Source: Entophlyctis helioformis | Lineage: Eukaryota > Chytridiomycota > Chytridiomycetes > Chytridiales > Chytriomycetaceae | Direction: 5' to 3' | Assembly: GCA_025526915.1 (NCBI GenBank) | Contig: JAHLKH010000124.1 | Coordinates: forward strand, 1 to 64,000 | Length of the DNA: 64,000 bases | Part shown: one piece after another, positions 45,235-55,937 of the stretch | Layout: every line of letters starts with the position of its first letter | Position numbering within the stretch: position 1 is the stretch's first letter | Translations under genes and position numbers: made by a program | The notes under the pieces: model-generated | Seen by the model: the letters and a program-made list of their open reading frames with translations, nothing else | The model's database searches: none | What the model was told of the DNA's origin: nothing

Positions 45235-48200
45235 TCAATTCCGTCCACCACCACCGCCAAGACCCGTATCGGTGCCAAGTGCATGTGCTACATCCCCGAG
45301 TGACGACGACGTATCGCCAAACGGATTGTTGACAATGTTTTCGTGCAGTTTGGTGAAGAACGGAACGTAGCTCAGAAAGTCAAGGAACCCAACTGCTGAA
45401 TGCGGATTGACGTCCTTGATGTTGAGCATCTGTGAAATCTCGCCGAGCTCTTCCTGTGACTTGCCCGTTGCTTGCAGCAGGACGTTGAGATCCTCATACG
45501 ACATCTTGCCGTCATCAGCCGTGTATACAGTGTACAGTTGCTAAAGTGCCAATAATCAACCGACAGATTCCATCAGCGCCAATGCTAGTGCAGCGCTGCC
45601 ATCCAGCCAACATACCCTGTACTCCTTGATGTTCTTCTCAAGCTTCTTGAAATCTGTATCGTAGAAGCTGAGCCGTACTTTCTGGTCAAGCAGCGTCATG
45701 CGCTCGGCGAGTGCAGCGATGACGAGGAACTCGTCCTTGTCGACGGTGTCGTCATTCACTAGCTCGAATACGCGTTTGATGTACTCGATCTCCTGGTCGC
45801 TGAGTTTGCGGCTTGCATTCATGCTCTTGAGCGCATTCTCCATCTCCATCATGCCGACCATGGGCTTCTCTTTGAAGATGGGTGCCGAGATGATTGTGAG
45901 TCGCCCCTTTGTCTCTTCATCCATGACCCTCATGTTTTGCATGATGGACGTGAGGAATCCCTGAGGGTTTCTGTGTGTGAGTGGAAAACAACGTGGCGTG
46001 ACGCGTCTGAACATCAGTCGTCTTGGGACCTTACCTTGCTGGTAGCGAGTGGCTCGCCTGCCATGATGCTCTGTAACTTGCTCTGGTCTGTCGCATCTGA
46101 GCCCGACTTGTTGATCAGGTTTCCGCCACTCTGCATCGCCTTGTTGGGCTTTGTGCACGCATGTCACGCAAAACGTCAGTCTTGCATACCAACAGCTGCA
46201 TGCACGCTGTGCCACTTCATACCCGCTCGAGTTTCTTGGCCATGAGCACATTCTGCTGCTTCTCAAACTCGGCCTTTTGCTCTTCTTGTGTTGGCTGGCG
46301 TCGATGTGCGACAACCGGAATGGCGGTCGGCTTCTTAACCTGCAAGATTGCTGGCCGGTCGTCCTTGCTCAAATGGCTGGTCGACTTGGAGGGCGGCGAG
46401 ATGGATCTGGACAGAGGCTGTGGTGGTGTGACGACCGTGACGTGCACTTCAGGCTGCGGCGGTGGCAGTTTCTCTGGCGGAGAAGGGTGCCGCTGTGTAT
46501 CTTCCAAAGGAGGGCTGTCGTCAACTGGCAGAGGTGGAGGCGAATCAATGATGGTCTGCTTCCGCGTTTTGGTGGCTTTTGGGGCTGTTTCGAATTGCTT
46601 GGATGACTTGCGTTGGACGCGCTCGACCTTTGGAGGCTGCGGCTTGGGAACAGCACGATCAGAGTCGCGTCGCTGCGGCCGTGCAGGCTCGCGCTTTGGA
46701 GGAGCGTCAATTTGCGATGGGTTGCTGTCTGCAATATCCGGAGGGGCGACGTCGGCCGCTTGGGTGTCGGAGGGCTCGGGAGCACTCTGTGTTGGCGACA
46801 TGGCCATCGTTGTACGGTCTTCAAGCACAGGATGCAAGGCGCTGTCTGCGTTTGACTCCAAGTCTGCCGCGGTACCGTTTGTCGTCAGGTCGCTCTCGTC
46901 AAAATTAAGCGGCCCAAACTCGCCGTCGTCACCAAGACGCGGCTCGATCTCTGCACCGGCTACGCGCTTGCCGTCGTCGGTGTTGGTTGGGATAGAGCCA
47001 AGCGGCTTGTCACTGGTGAGGCTGGGCAGTCTTGGAAACCCAAGCGGCATTCCTAGAGGCTCGAGCCGCCTCTGTCATGTTGGTAGGACAGGCAGTTAGC
47101 TGGCAGCCCAGTCGATCAACCGACTTCATGGAAACACAATGGCATGACATGGCATGGCCAGACGGTGACAACGATTGGCTGCCAGGTCGGCCGATTGCAA
47201 GTCAGGGAGCACCTTGCTCACTTTGGGTTTGGCCAGCAGGACCATAGGCGAGATTCCGTACAGACGGATGGTGCGGCGGAAGCGATGCGGCAGTAGTTGA
47301 GCCAGACGTGGCTCTTCGAGTGGGATAGAGATCATTTCCGAGAATGCGCGAAAGTAGCCTTTGGGCTGTGACGGGGGAATGCCGACGACGACGGGATAGA
47401 CGGGGTCGTAGGCCGACAGGTGAGTGGCACGGACCTGCAGATTGAGAGAGGGCAGAGCAGGCACGGTTGACGGCAGCGATCGTTTGGAGGCGCGATGCGG
47501 TTGGTGGCGGTGTGGCCGTCGTTGTTGCGAAGGGGCGTTTTGTTTATACATGTTGCCGTTGCCGTTGTTGATTGCGAGTGTGCAAAGATCGGGTCAGCAA
47601 GGCAGGAGCGAGCTCACCCTGGCCGTTCGTGCCAGTGCCAACTCACCCAGTGGTTCTCGCGCGTGATGAGCTGGCGAAAGTGCGGTATCTTTGGCTTTGA
47701 CACGGCGTCGCGCTTGAGCATCGAGTACAGCTCGTTGTGGTCGTCGAGGGGAGGCTTCAGATGCAAGTGTCGGTGTCGCTGATGGTATGGCTGCAGAGGC
47801 GCGAGCCGCTTGTGGTGCCGGCCAAAGGGGACGCGAACCGGGCTGTGCTCGTACTCGTTGCGGGTCCTTGCATGCAAGACGATGTCAGGCAGCTTTATGC
47901 GTGCGTGTCGAGGGAGTTGGTCGGCCTCGCCTGTATCGTCGCCACTTGGAGCGTCCCTGCTGCTTGTGCTGTCGGTTCGATCACTTGCAGCATGTGCAGC
48001 CGCACCTGGCTGTTTGACTTTGGCTCCATCAAGCTGCCTTGCTGTTGTGGCTGCTGCTGCCACTTTGCTGCCAGCACGCTTGCCTGCGACGCCTTTGCCA
48101 CCGCCCTTGCGTTTGGCCGAGCCTCTTGGCGAGCTCGAGGCGCTCATGCTGAGATCGGCGCCAAGCAAGCGGCGAGGCACAGTGTCTTTGTTGACGCTCT

Positions 48201-48372
48201 GCACGTCGTCCACGTTTGTGCCATCATCATCGTCGTCGTAGTCGTCGTTGGGATCAATCTCGCCTCGGTCGATGGCTGCCTGGCGGGCCGCTTCGATGGC
48301 GGCGGCCGCAGCAGCCATCATCTCCTGCTCGATCTTGTTCTGGATGAACGAGTCTCTTGACGAAAACTCCAT
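45235..48372 (-). CDS. Large EF-hand protein with basic/Pro-rich N-terminus
   Basis: Exons 48372-47647, 47434-47222, 47071-46223, 46139-46035, 45960-45616 and 45540-45235 give about 847 aa. The first exon has an Ala-rich helix and an acidic run, then a basic segment. Exon 2 carries ordinary globular sequence (YDPVYPVVVGIPPSQPKGYF, PHRFRRTIRLYGISPMVLLA). Exon 3 is Pro/Ser-rich, ending in a Gln/Glu/Lys coil. The C-terminal 200 residues hold EF-hand-like units: EYIKRVFELVNDDTVDKDEF (degenerate loop) and LYTVYTADDGKMSYEDLNVL. Then comes GFLDFLSYVPFFTKLHENIV. I could not name the family. The layout recalls calcium-binding proteins of cilia and cytoskeleton, but this is weak inference. It is divergent from the inositol phosphatase gene by about 290 bp. 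Confidence 0.72.
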
Positions 48373-48660
48373 GCTGGGCTATCTTCGTACGGCTGGCTGC
48401 AGCGATGCTTCCAATGCTTCCAATACTTCCAATGCTGCTGGTGTTGCTGGTGTTGCTGATGCTCACGAGAGGTGGAGGATCGGCCTTGATGGATACGAGG
48501 AGAAGCAGCAAGCGTTGTGTCGGCCAATGCCCGCGGCAAGCTCCTTGCTCCATGGCACTTGCGCCAGCATGACGACGGCATGGATGCACCGCGTCTGAAT
48601 GTGGATGTGCAATGCCGTGGATCTCGATGTGGCATTTTCGGGACTGGCTTCAACCAACAG
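48373..48660. promoter_or_regulatory. Divergent region between the EF-hand and inositol 5-phosphatase genes
   Basis: 288 bp between opposing start codons. It contains a short CAATGCTT/CAATACTT tandem repeat near 48407-48432. No TATA box seen. Confidence 0.4.
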
Positions 48661-51600
48661 ATGTCGACGGCTGGAGCGAGCGCCGTTGCTCGAGCGACAG
48701 GTGCACCGGGCAAAGGCCTGGGACGCATCGGGTCGCCAGTCGCTGTGCCGACCGTCGAGTACGACACGACCGACTACAAGGATGTCGTGAACCGCATGCT
48801 GCGTCCGACCGAGGTCTGCAGCCAGGCCATCGAGCTGGTCAAGGTCAGGGCGGCCGGCGACCGCAGACTGCGCATCGTCGCCGTCATCGAGAACAGCCAG
48901 GGCAACCAAGAGGCTTGGTGCGTGTGCCACCGCTGCTGTTGCTTCTGCTTCGGCCGCTGTTGCTGCACCTGTATGCACCTGCTGGCTGCTGTGCTGACAG
49001 TCTCTGCTTCGTCTGCGCTGCGTGCTGGGCTTTCGCGGGCGTGGCTGGACCCGTGTTTTGCATATCGACGCCCATCGACGCCCATCGACACCAAACGATA
49101 CAAAACGATACCAAACAATCCACCTGGGCTGGATCTCGCCAGCTTCATGATCCTCAAGCATCGTGCAAACAATACGCTCGGTGTCGAGAGCATCGAGCCC
49201 ATCTTTCCAGACTTTCGTCTTGCACTCTGTAAGAATGCACGCCGTCGCCTGCCGACACCGCAGCGGCCAGTTGACCCATCTTGCGCATGTTTAGCCCAAA
49301 GCAAGGCCGTGAACTTGAATGATCCCGGATCCATGGCGCAGTCCAAGTCTGGCTTCATTCTCAAGGTCACGCTCATCAACGAAGAGCACAGGTTCGAGGC
49401 CAGCTCGGTCGAGATTCTGCATGGCATCCTGGTCCAAGTCAAGGCCGCGATGGCAACCGCCAGTTGCGTATCTTTCTAGACTCTGCAGTGAGGCATACAC
49501 AGAAAAGGCACGCTGACATTGATTCAACAGAGTCGCGCGGATTCTCGCCGTCAGGAGGCTCACATGGCTGGTGCAAGCCGTACATTGACATGATGCTTGA
49601 TTCGCAAAGCAAGGCCAGCCCAGGTACGCATACATATGCGACAGTGCCGATTCCACTTTAGGATACGTGTAATGACAACAAATGCATGTCTCAGTGCACG
49701 ACATGGATCCAAGACACTCGGCGAGCAGTAAGTGAACATTCTCTTCGGTTTGGCGCACTGGCAAGGCTGGCAAGGCTGGCATTGATGTGGTGATTGGCAG
49801 GTAGAGTCACGTCGATCGTCTCGAATCCTTTCATCAACTTTGAGAGCAGCCTGTCGGTCAACACGCTCAAGATGGTCAAGGACGCGTGGGCTGCCAAGGA
49901 GCTGCGAAAGAGAGAGCAGCAGTTTGCAGAGTATAGTGCCTTAAAGTAAGCCCATCCGCCCAACTCTTCGTCTGTGGCACGAGATATTCATTGTGATGCA
50001 ATGCTTTCAACTCTGCAGACTGTTTGTGAGCACATGGAATGTCAACAACAAGGCGGTCACCGAATCGCTCAGCCCGTGGCTGGCTACAGCAAAAGATGAC
50101 GAGCCAGACATGTATATTCTAGGGTAAGACTTGAAAGTCTTCAAGCCGAAGCAAGCATGGCTGGCTGCTATGGCCCAACTCAACACATTCAGAAATGGGC
50201 AGATTCCAAGAGGTTGACCTCAGCACCGAGGCATACATCATGGGCAGCTCGCTCAAGGAGGAGGAATGGTGCAAGGCTGTCGAGTCTGCACTGGCAGAGT
50301 CTCAGACGGAAAAGTACATCAAGGCAAGCGTGATGTCATGATGATCTGGTGCCAAGCCCACGCACAGATCATTAACGAGCAGATGTCCTTGATGTCCTTT
50401 GATGTGTTAATGGACAGGTTGCATCCAAGCAGCTCGTGGGCATGCTCATGATCGTGTATATTAGAAAGTCGCTCTATCCATTCCTGCACGACGTGTCGAC
50501 CGAGTCTGTTGGCACGGGCATTCTCGGCATGATGGTGGGTTTGAGTGATGGTAGGTCGGTCAATCGCAGGGACAAGACGGCTGACATGAGCTGGATTGCA
50601 GGGCAACAAGGGTGCGGTGGGCATCCGCCTCAAGCTCTTTGACTCGTATCTTTGCTTTGTGAACGCGCATCTGGCAGCCGACACATCCATGGTCGAACGG
50701 CGTAACCAAGACTACCAAGAGATCTGCAAGCGCCTCGTGTTCCAGTTGCAGTCGCACTATCGCGATTACATTGCATATGCGCAGGCAAATCCATGGGTTG
50801 CGAGTGGCATCGACTCTGCTGCTGCTCTCAACGGGTTCCCAGTTGCGGGAGCCGCCATGAACCCAACAGATGCGTATGCAGGATCGAACATGACCCTGAC
50901 ACGCACCATGCTCTCGATGTTTGACGCCGAGTACGTTGTAATGGGCAATGCAGATGCCTTTTCAGAGTGCCGTGATGGCGACTGACCAACGCTTTCTGGC
51001 GGATGCAGCCACCTGTTCTGGATGGGCGACCTCAACTACCGCGTCACACTTCCGGATGCAGAGGCCAAAACCATGATTGAGCAGGGCAATCTGGCAGAGC
51101 TTCTGAGGTTTGATCAGCTCCAGATTGAGCGATCTTCGAGTCGCAGTTTCAATGGCTTTGACGAGGGTGCCATTACCTTTCCACCGTCGTACAAGTACGA
51201 TGTCGGCACGTCCAGATACGACACGAGGTTTGTTGGCGCATGCCTTGGCTGGGCTTGCGCGAAATGCTGCCAACTGACCGACTTGCAAACACAGCGAGAA
51301 ACGGCGATCTCCCTCATGGTGCGATCGGGTTCTGTGGTTCAGCAACCCCCTCAAACAGCAGGATCCAGACTGGCTCAAACTCACCAGTTACGACTCGGCA
51401 ATGCATCTCACCATGAGTGACCATAAGCCAGTCAGTGCACGCTTTATTGTCAAGGCAAGTCTTGGAATTAGAGTGGTGTCCGGTGCATGCCGTGCCATGG
51501 AGCGGCCAGACTGACGGCAAACCTGAACGAGGATAGATGCGCAAGCTGAATGGCGAAAAGCTCATGGCAGCGCAGGACGATATCACGCGCGAGCTCGACA

Positions 51601-53522
51601 AGTTTGAGAATGAGGCGCATCCTGACCTCGCACTGGATGCCAACCAGATCCAGTTTGGCGATATCCGGTACATGACGCCGGCCACACGCGTCGTCATGCT
51701 CGAGAACAAGGGCCAAGTGATTGCTCAGTACCGCTTTGTGCCCAAATTGGCCGAAGACCGTGCCTTCCAGCCATGGTGCTATGTCAATCCATCCACTGGC
51801 GCATTGCTTCCTGGTAGGTGGCTGCTATGAATCTTCCCACCGCGTAAGAGCGTAGCTGACGCGCATGTGCGCTTCCAGGCGAGAAACTGCCCATCAACGT
51901 GACCATTCTTGTTGATCGGACCACCGCACCTGGCCTCAATTCAGGCAAAGAGTATCTCGAGGATATCCTCATTCTGCACACCGAGAATGGCAAAGACCAT
52001 TTCTTGTCCGTGTCAGCAAAATGGCAGCCGTCGTCGTTTGGCATGCCGCTCAATGTGCTGTGCCGCGTGGTGCTGCCCATCCGCAGCTACTCTTTGGACG
52101 ATCTCAGGGCCATCTACGAGTCGTGCGGCGAGGCGACCGGTGAGGCAGCAAAGACGGGCGGCGCTGGCTCGAATGGCGAATCTCTAGACGGACAGGAGAT
52201 TGAAGGCCCAACACCGCACCCGCCCATGCCAGTCGAGAACCAGCTGTCGTTACCCAAAGAGTTGTGGCGCCTGATTGATTTTATCTACAAGTTTGGCATG
52301 GATGTGGCAAGTGGCTCTGCGATGGCTTGTGTTGGGTCATGTAACTCTGCCGCGATGCTGATGCTGACACGTCTCTCGATGCCCTGAGCAGGACAATCTG
52401 TTCCTATCTGCTGGAGACCCATCGCTCTGCGACTACTTCCGCGAGTGCATCGACACTGGTGTCGAATTCAATCTCGGCATCCTGCTGAGCGACCCGTATG
52501 ACGAGAACATGTTTGCATCGTCCACGGACTACCTCAACATGAACGCATCCAGTGCAACCATGAACGTGCCGCCGCCACTGCCTCCACGGCCGATGCTGAT
52601 GCAGGAAGACGTCTCTGTCAACATTGACGACCTCATTTCCAGCCTCGACAAGACGTCTCTGACAGCCATCCATGTGCGGCTGCCCCGTCCACGCGGCCGC
52701 GCGGTTGCGGTGCACTCTGCTGCCGAGACGCTCATGCGCTTCCTGGAAGCGCTGCCTGACCCTGTCGTGCCAAGTGCGCTCCACCGACGCTGTGTTCTGG
52801 AAGGGTATCCGACGTTTGCGGCTGGGCGGCAGATCATCCAGTCGTTCCCGCCGCAGCACTACAACGCGTTCATTTACATTACGAGTTTCCTGCGCGAGGT
52901 GCTGACCAACTACCGCGGACGCGGCGAACTTGACAAGGAAAAGCTTGGTAAGAGCGAGCTGTGTCGGATGTGCAGCAGCGTCAACACTTCCAAGGACGAT
53001 GCTTGACTGGCAGGCTGACCCGTGCTTTTGTGTGTGATAATATTGTGATCAGCCCAGGTGTTTTCGCCGATTGTCTTGCAGACGGTTGCAGCAGACTTCA
53101 AGTCGGCCACGCTAGCGTACGCACAGCTGCCCCCAGGATCAACCGGTGGCTCAACACCTGCATCCGTGACGACGTCGCCGCCCACCGCCGCTGCTGGCCC
53201 AGCATCTCCTCCCAAGTCAACCTCATCGTATCTGTCGTCCATGTTCTTTGGGCTGCCCGCGCGGCCTGCAGTCATTGGCAACACGAGCGCAGGCAATCTG
53301 TCGAGTGGCAGTGCGTCTGCGGGTCCTGGATCTGGACAGGCGGCAAGCACAAGCCCATTGCAGACGCAGCTACAGCAGCCACAGCCAAGACACGTGTCAG
53401 CCGGCATGATCGGGCCGCCCATTCCGGCAGACGCACTTGCACTCGCGGGTGGGATGGAGCAATGGAACCGCAAGCGCACCATGTTCTTGCTCAACTTTCT
53501 TGACCGGGACATCCATCTCTAG
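48661..53522 (+). CDS. OCRL: OCRL/INPP5B-type inositol polyphosphate 5-phosphatase with ASH and RhoGAP-like domains
   Basis: Fifteen exons: 48661-48917, 49143-49228, 49295-49462, 49531-49623, 49801-49945, 50019-50123, 50203-50323, 50418-50534, 50602-50930, 51009-51227, 51295-51454, 51537-51813, 51879-52306, 52392-52947 and 53053-53522; about 1176 aa. The catalytic domain motifs are complete: VSTWNVNNK, ILGFQEVDLS, GNKGAVGIRL, VNAHLAADTSM, LFWMGDLNYRV, SPSWCDRVLWFSN and TMSDHKPVSARF. A beta-rich ASH domain follows (QIQFGDIRYMTPATRVVMLE), then a RhoGAP-like domain (PKELWRLIDFIYKFG, ETLMRFLEALPDPVVPS, KLAQVFSPIVLQ) without a clear catalytic GLFR-Arg finger. The enzyme removes the 5-phosphate of PI(4,5)P2 on endosome/Golgi membranes. 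Introns after exons 7, 11 and probably 13 use GC donors. The exon 3/4 junction is uncertain. Confidence 0.92.
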
Positions 53523-53636
53523 TGGCTGACCTGCAGCCCGCCGAGTCTTGACATTTCGTCGATTGAAGTGGTGGTTTTGATGTTTGCTGCTTGTTGACAT
53601 TGTGAGTGTCGCAGAGTCCGACTCTGGCAGAATGCC

Positions 53637-53693
<57 letters not shown>

Positions 53694-53867
53694 TCTCTTA
53701 TGCACACTCATGCAAGCACAGCCCACTGACCAGCTGCTCTGCACATGTTCCGCACGGCCGGCCGTTCCCTCTCTGCAACTCGCTCTGGCCGTCCTGGCTG
53801 CTGCGCCTGGGATCATCTCACCACAACGACCACAACGACCACAACAACTGCAGCCAGCCGCACCAGC
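53523..53867. other. Leader region of the NDUFB3 gene
   Basis: 345 bp between the phosphatase stop and the chosen NDUFB3 start. A (CTG)n tract occupies 53641-53692, and ACAACGACC repeats lie at 53820-53850. An in-frame ATG at 53745 would add 41 residues rich in Arg/Ser/Thr, a possible mitochondrial presequence. Confidence 0.5.
53641..53692. repeat. (CTG)n microsatellite
   Basis: About 17 CTG units with one CTA interruption, upstream of NDUFB3 and outside any annotated coding frame. Confidence 0.95.
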
Positions 53868-54197
53868 ATGGCCAAGACCGAGTTCAGCCTCTTCCCGCAC
53901 AAGCTGTGGCGCCCCGTGGCCCCGTACCTGGAGGGCGACCTGCCCAAGGACATGAAGGACCCGTGGGCCCGCCGCGAAGCCTGGCGCTACCACCCCTTCT
54001 TCTCGCTGCGCAACCGCATGCGCAACCTCGTGCCTGGCTTGGGTCTCGGCGTGGCCTCGTTTGGCCTCTACGTGCTCTACGACCAGTGGTACTACTCCAA
54101 GGGCCCTGGCGCCGCCGAGACGGCCCACTGGGCAAAGTTCATGGAGGAGCGCCGCAAGCGTATGGGCCACGACGAGCACGGCCATGGCCACCACTAG
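53868..54197 (+). CDS. NDUFB3: NADH:ubiquinone oxidoreductase B12 subunit (NDUFB3)
   Basis: A 109-aa protein without introns. The core DPWARREAWRYHPFFSLRNR followed by PGLGLGVASFGLYVLYDQWY is the signature of this single-TM accessory subunit of mitochondrial complex I. The C-terminus is charged and His-rich (HDEHGHGHH). The subunit sits in the distal membrane arm and has no catalytic role. Its presence shows that the organism keeps proton-pumping complex I, unlike Saccharomyces. The ATG at 53868 fits the family; a longer form from 53745 is possible. Confidence 0.93.
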   Translation: MAKTEFSLFPHKLWRPVAPYLEGDLPKDMKDPWARREAWRYHPFFSLRNRMRNLVPGLGLGVASFGLYVLYDQWYYSKGPGAAETAHWAKFMEERRKRMGHDEHGHGHH

Positions 54198-54757
54198 ACT
54201 GCCACCGTCGTTGTCCTGTGCATGGCATCGATTGGCAACGGATTCCCCCCCAGCTGAGCAGATCTGCCGTGCAGCACCCCTTCGTTTCCGACCCCACATA
54301 TCCAGCGTTGACCACCACCGCCATCTTTCCTCTGGAATGCAGCCCGACTCTCTCTCTCAACTCCATTTCACATGAACATCTTGCCGCAGATCATGAGCTG
54401 TCGGCCTGGGGAGTGAATGCCTGCGAGATGGCGCAGTGAGACGAGTGTAGAGGTCGCTATTCAAAAAGGCTCTGCAGCACACAAGTGGACTGCAATGTCT
54501 GTGCCGGCCATCAGTTCATGGCCATGCCCGCAGATACACGCAGTAGATCGCGACGATCTCGTCAACTGGGCGAATCTCGTTGTTGCCTACAGTCAACGAG
54601 CTGGAAGCCAACGTTTTGGATACGGCGGGAGAGATCTGCAGGATCGGCTGGGCTTTTTATTACGACGCCTTGGATGCTGCTGTTCTGCTGTCCATGATCC
54701 GTCCGCCACCACCCCATTGGCCACCACCACAGCCACGACCAGTCAACGAAACAGTAT
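54198..54757. other. Intergenic region between convergent NDUFB3 and RPB6
   Basis: 560 bp holding the 3' flanks of both genes. No gene recognised. Confidence 0.5.
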
Positions 54758-55545
54758 TTACTCGGGAGGAATCAGCTCATCGACGGCCCAGTCTTCCCAC
54801 GAGCCGTCGGGCATGAACCGCCGCACCATGAGCGGGATCTTGCGCTCGCGCAGCTCCTTCATGGCAATCTGCAGCGGATCCGACTCGCCCGTGAGGTCGA
54901 CCATGACCGGCGCGTTCATGGACACCTGCAGTGCGCGCGTGCCCAGGATGCGTGCCTTTTCGTACTTTGTCATGTACGGCGTTGTCATGCGCTGGTCCTT
55001 GGGGATCGGTCCTGGGCCGCCTGCGCCGCCTGCGCCTGCTGCGTGGCCCTGTGGGTTTCCGTGCAGTGTCAGCTACTGTACATGTGCTCGTGTCTATCTA
55101 TCAATGTATCCATGTCTGGCTGCTGGTAGTGTTTCTGCTGCTGGTGTTGCTGGTGTCCGTATGCGCATAGAGTGGCATGTCTGCACCACAGAGCGGCTGC
55201 GACTGCCAGACAGTCCACGGACAAGGCCGGGCCCATGTCCATGTCCAGTCTGCCGACCACAGTCCATGCCATGCCATGCCATGCCATTCCAGAAGATTCC
55301 GCTTGCTGCCCCGCTTGCTGCCCCAGACCAACTCTGAAAAGAAAACAGCGTGCGAGAGCGAGGGAGCCAGCCAGCCAGGCACGTACGTCGTCGTGGCCGT
55401 TGGGAAGCACTTCGGTGCGTTCATGTGCGTGCATGCCCGCATACTCGTCGTCCTCGGGGAGGGGCTCGTCGGGGATATCTTCGTACTCGACGGGCTCGTC
55501 ATAGTAGTCGTTCGCACCTCCGTCGCTGCCGCCGTAATCTGACAT
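54758..55545 (-). CDS. RPB6: RNA polymerases I, II and III shared subunit RPB6 (ABC23)
   Basis: Exons 55545-55387 and 55048-54758 give 149 aa. The acidic N-terminus ([20 protein letters not shown]) is typical of the family. The conserved C-terminal fold begins [20 protein letters not shown], continues [10 protein letters not shown] and [19 protein letters not shown], and ends [16 protein letters not shown]6 stabilises the clamp of all three nuclear RNA polymerases. A Gly/Ala-rich linker ([20 protein letters not shown]) opens exon 2 and looks lineage-specific. Confidence 0.96.
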
Positions 55546-55937
55546 GATGCTGGGCAAGATTTGAACTTTTGTTGAGCCAGGATTTCGAATTTAAACTTGT
55601 CACGTGGGGTCACGCGATCTCACGTGTTGCTGGCCATCCCAGGCATTCAGCGAGGGGCCGCCGATGCGCTCTCCATGAGAGGCAGCCTGGTCAATGCAGC
55701 AAGTAGGCTGCACTCGGCCAGTAGCGCCCCGTCAGTCCGAGAACAAAGTGAGCAAAACATCGCGACGCGACGCGTTTCTGCCAAAAGTGCACTCTTGGAG
55801 CAGGCAGTAGTGCGACGGCACATGAGGTCATGTTATGCAGAAGAGGTTTATTCGCCCAAACAAGGCTGGCAGAGGCAACTTCTTGCCTCAAAAGAAAGGT
55901 GCGAGAAAGGTGTGAGAAGGGAGGGAGAAAGAGCGGA
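55546..55937. other. Intergenic region upstream of RPB6
   Basis: 392 bp between the RPB6 start and the CCCH gene stop, both minus. It contains two TCACGTG-like palindromic cores near 55600-55625 (CACGTG/CACGCG). Nothing else is claimed. Confidence 0.4.

Noticed and set aside
53606..54439. 277-codon frame across the CTG tract and NDUFB3
   Set aside because: It starts in poly-Cys from the CTG repeat and is out of frame with the conserved complex I subunit.
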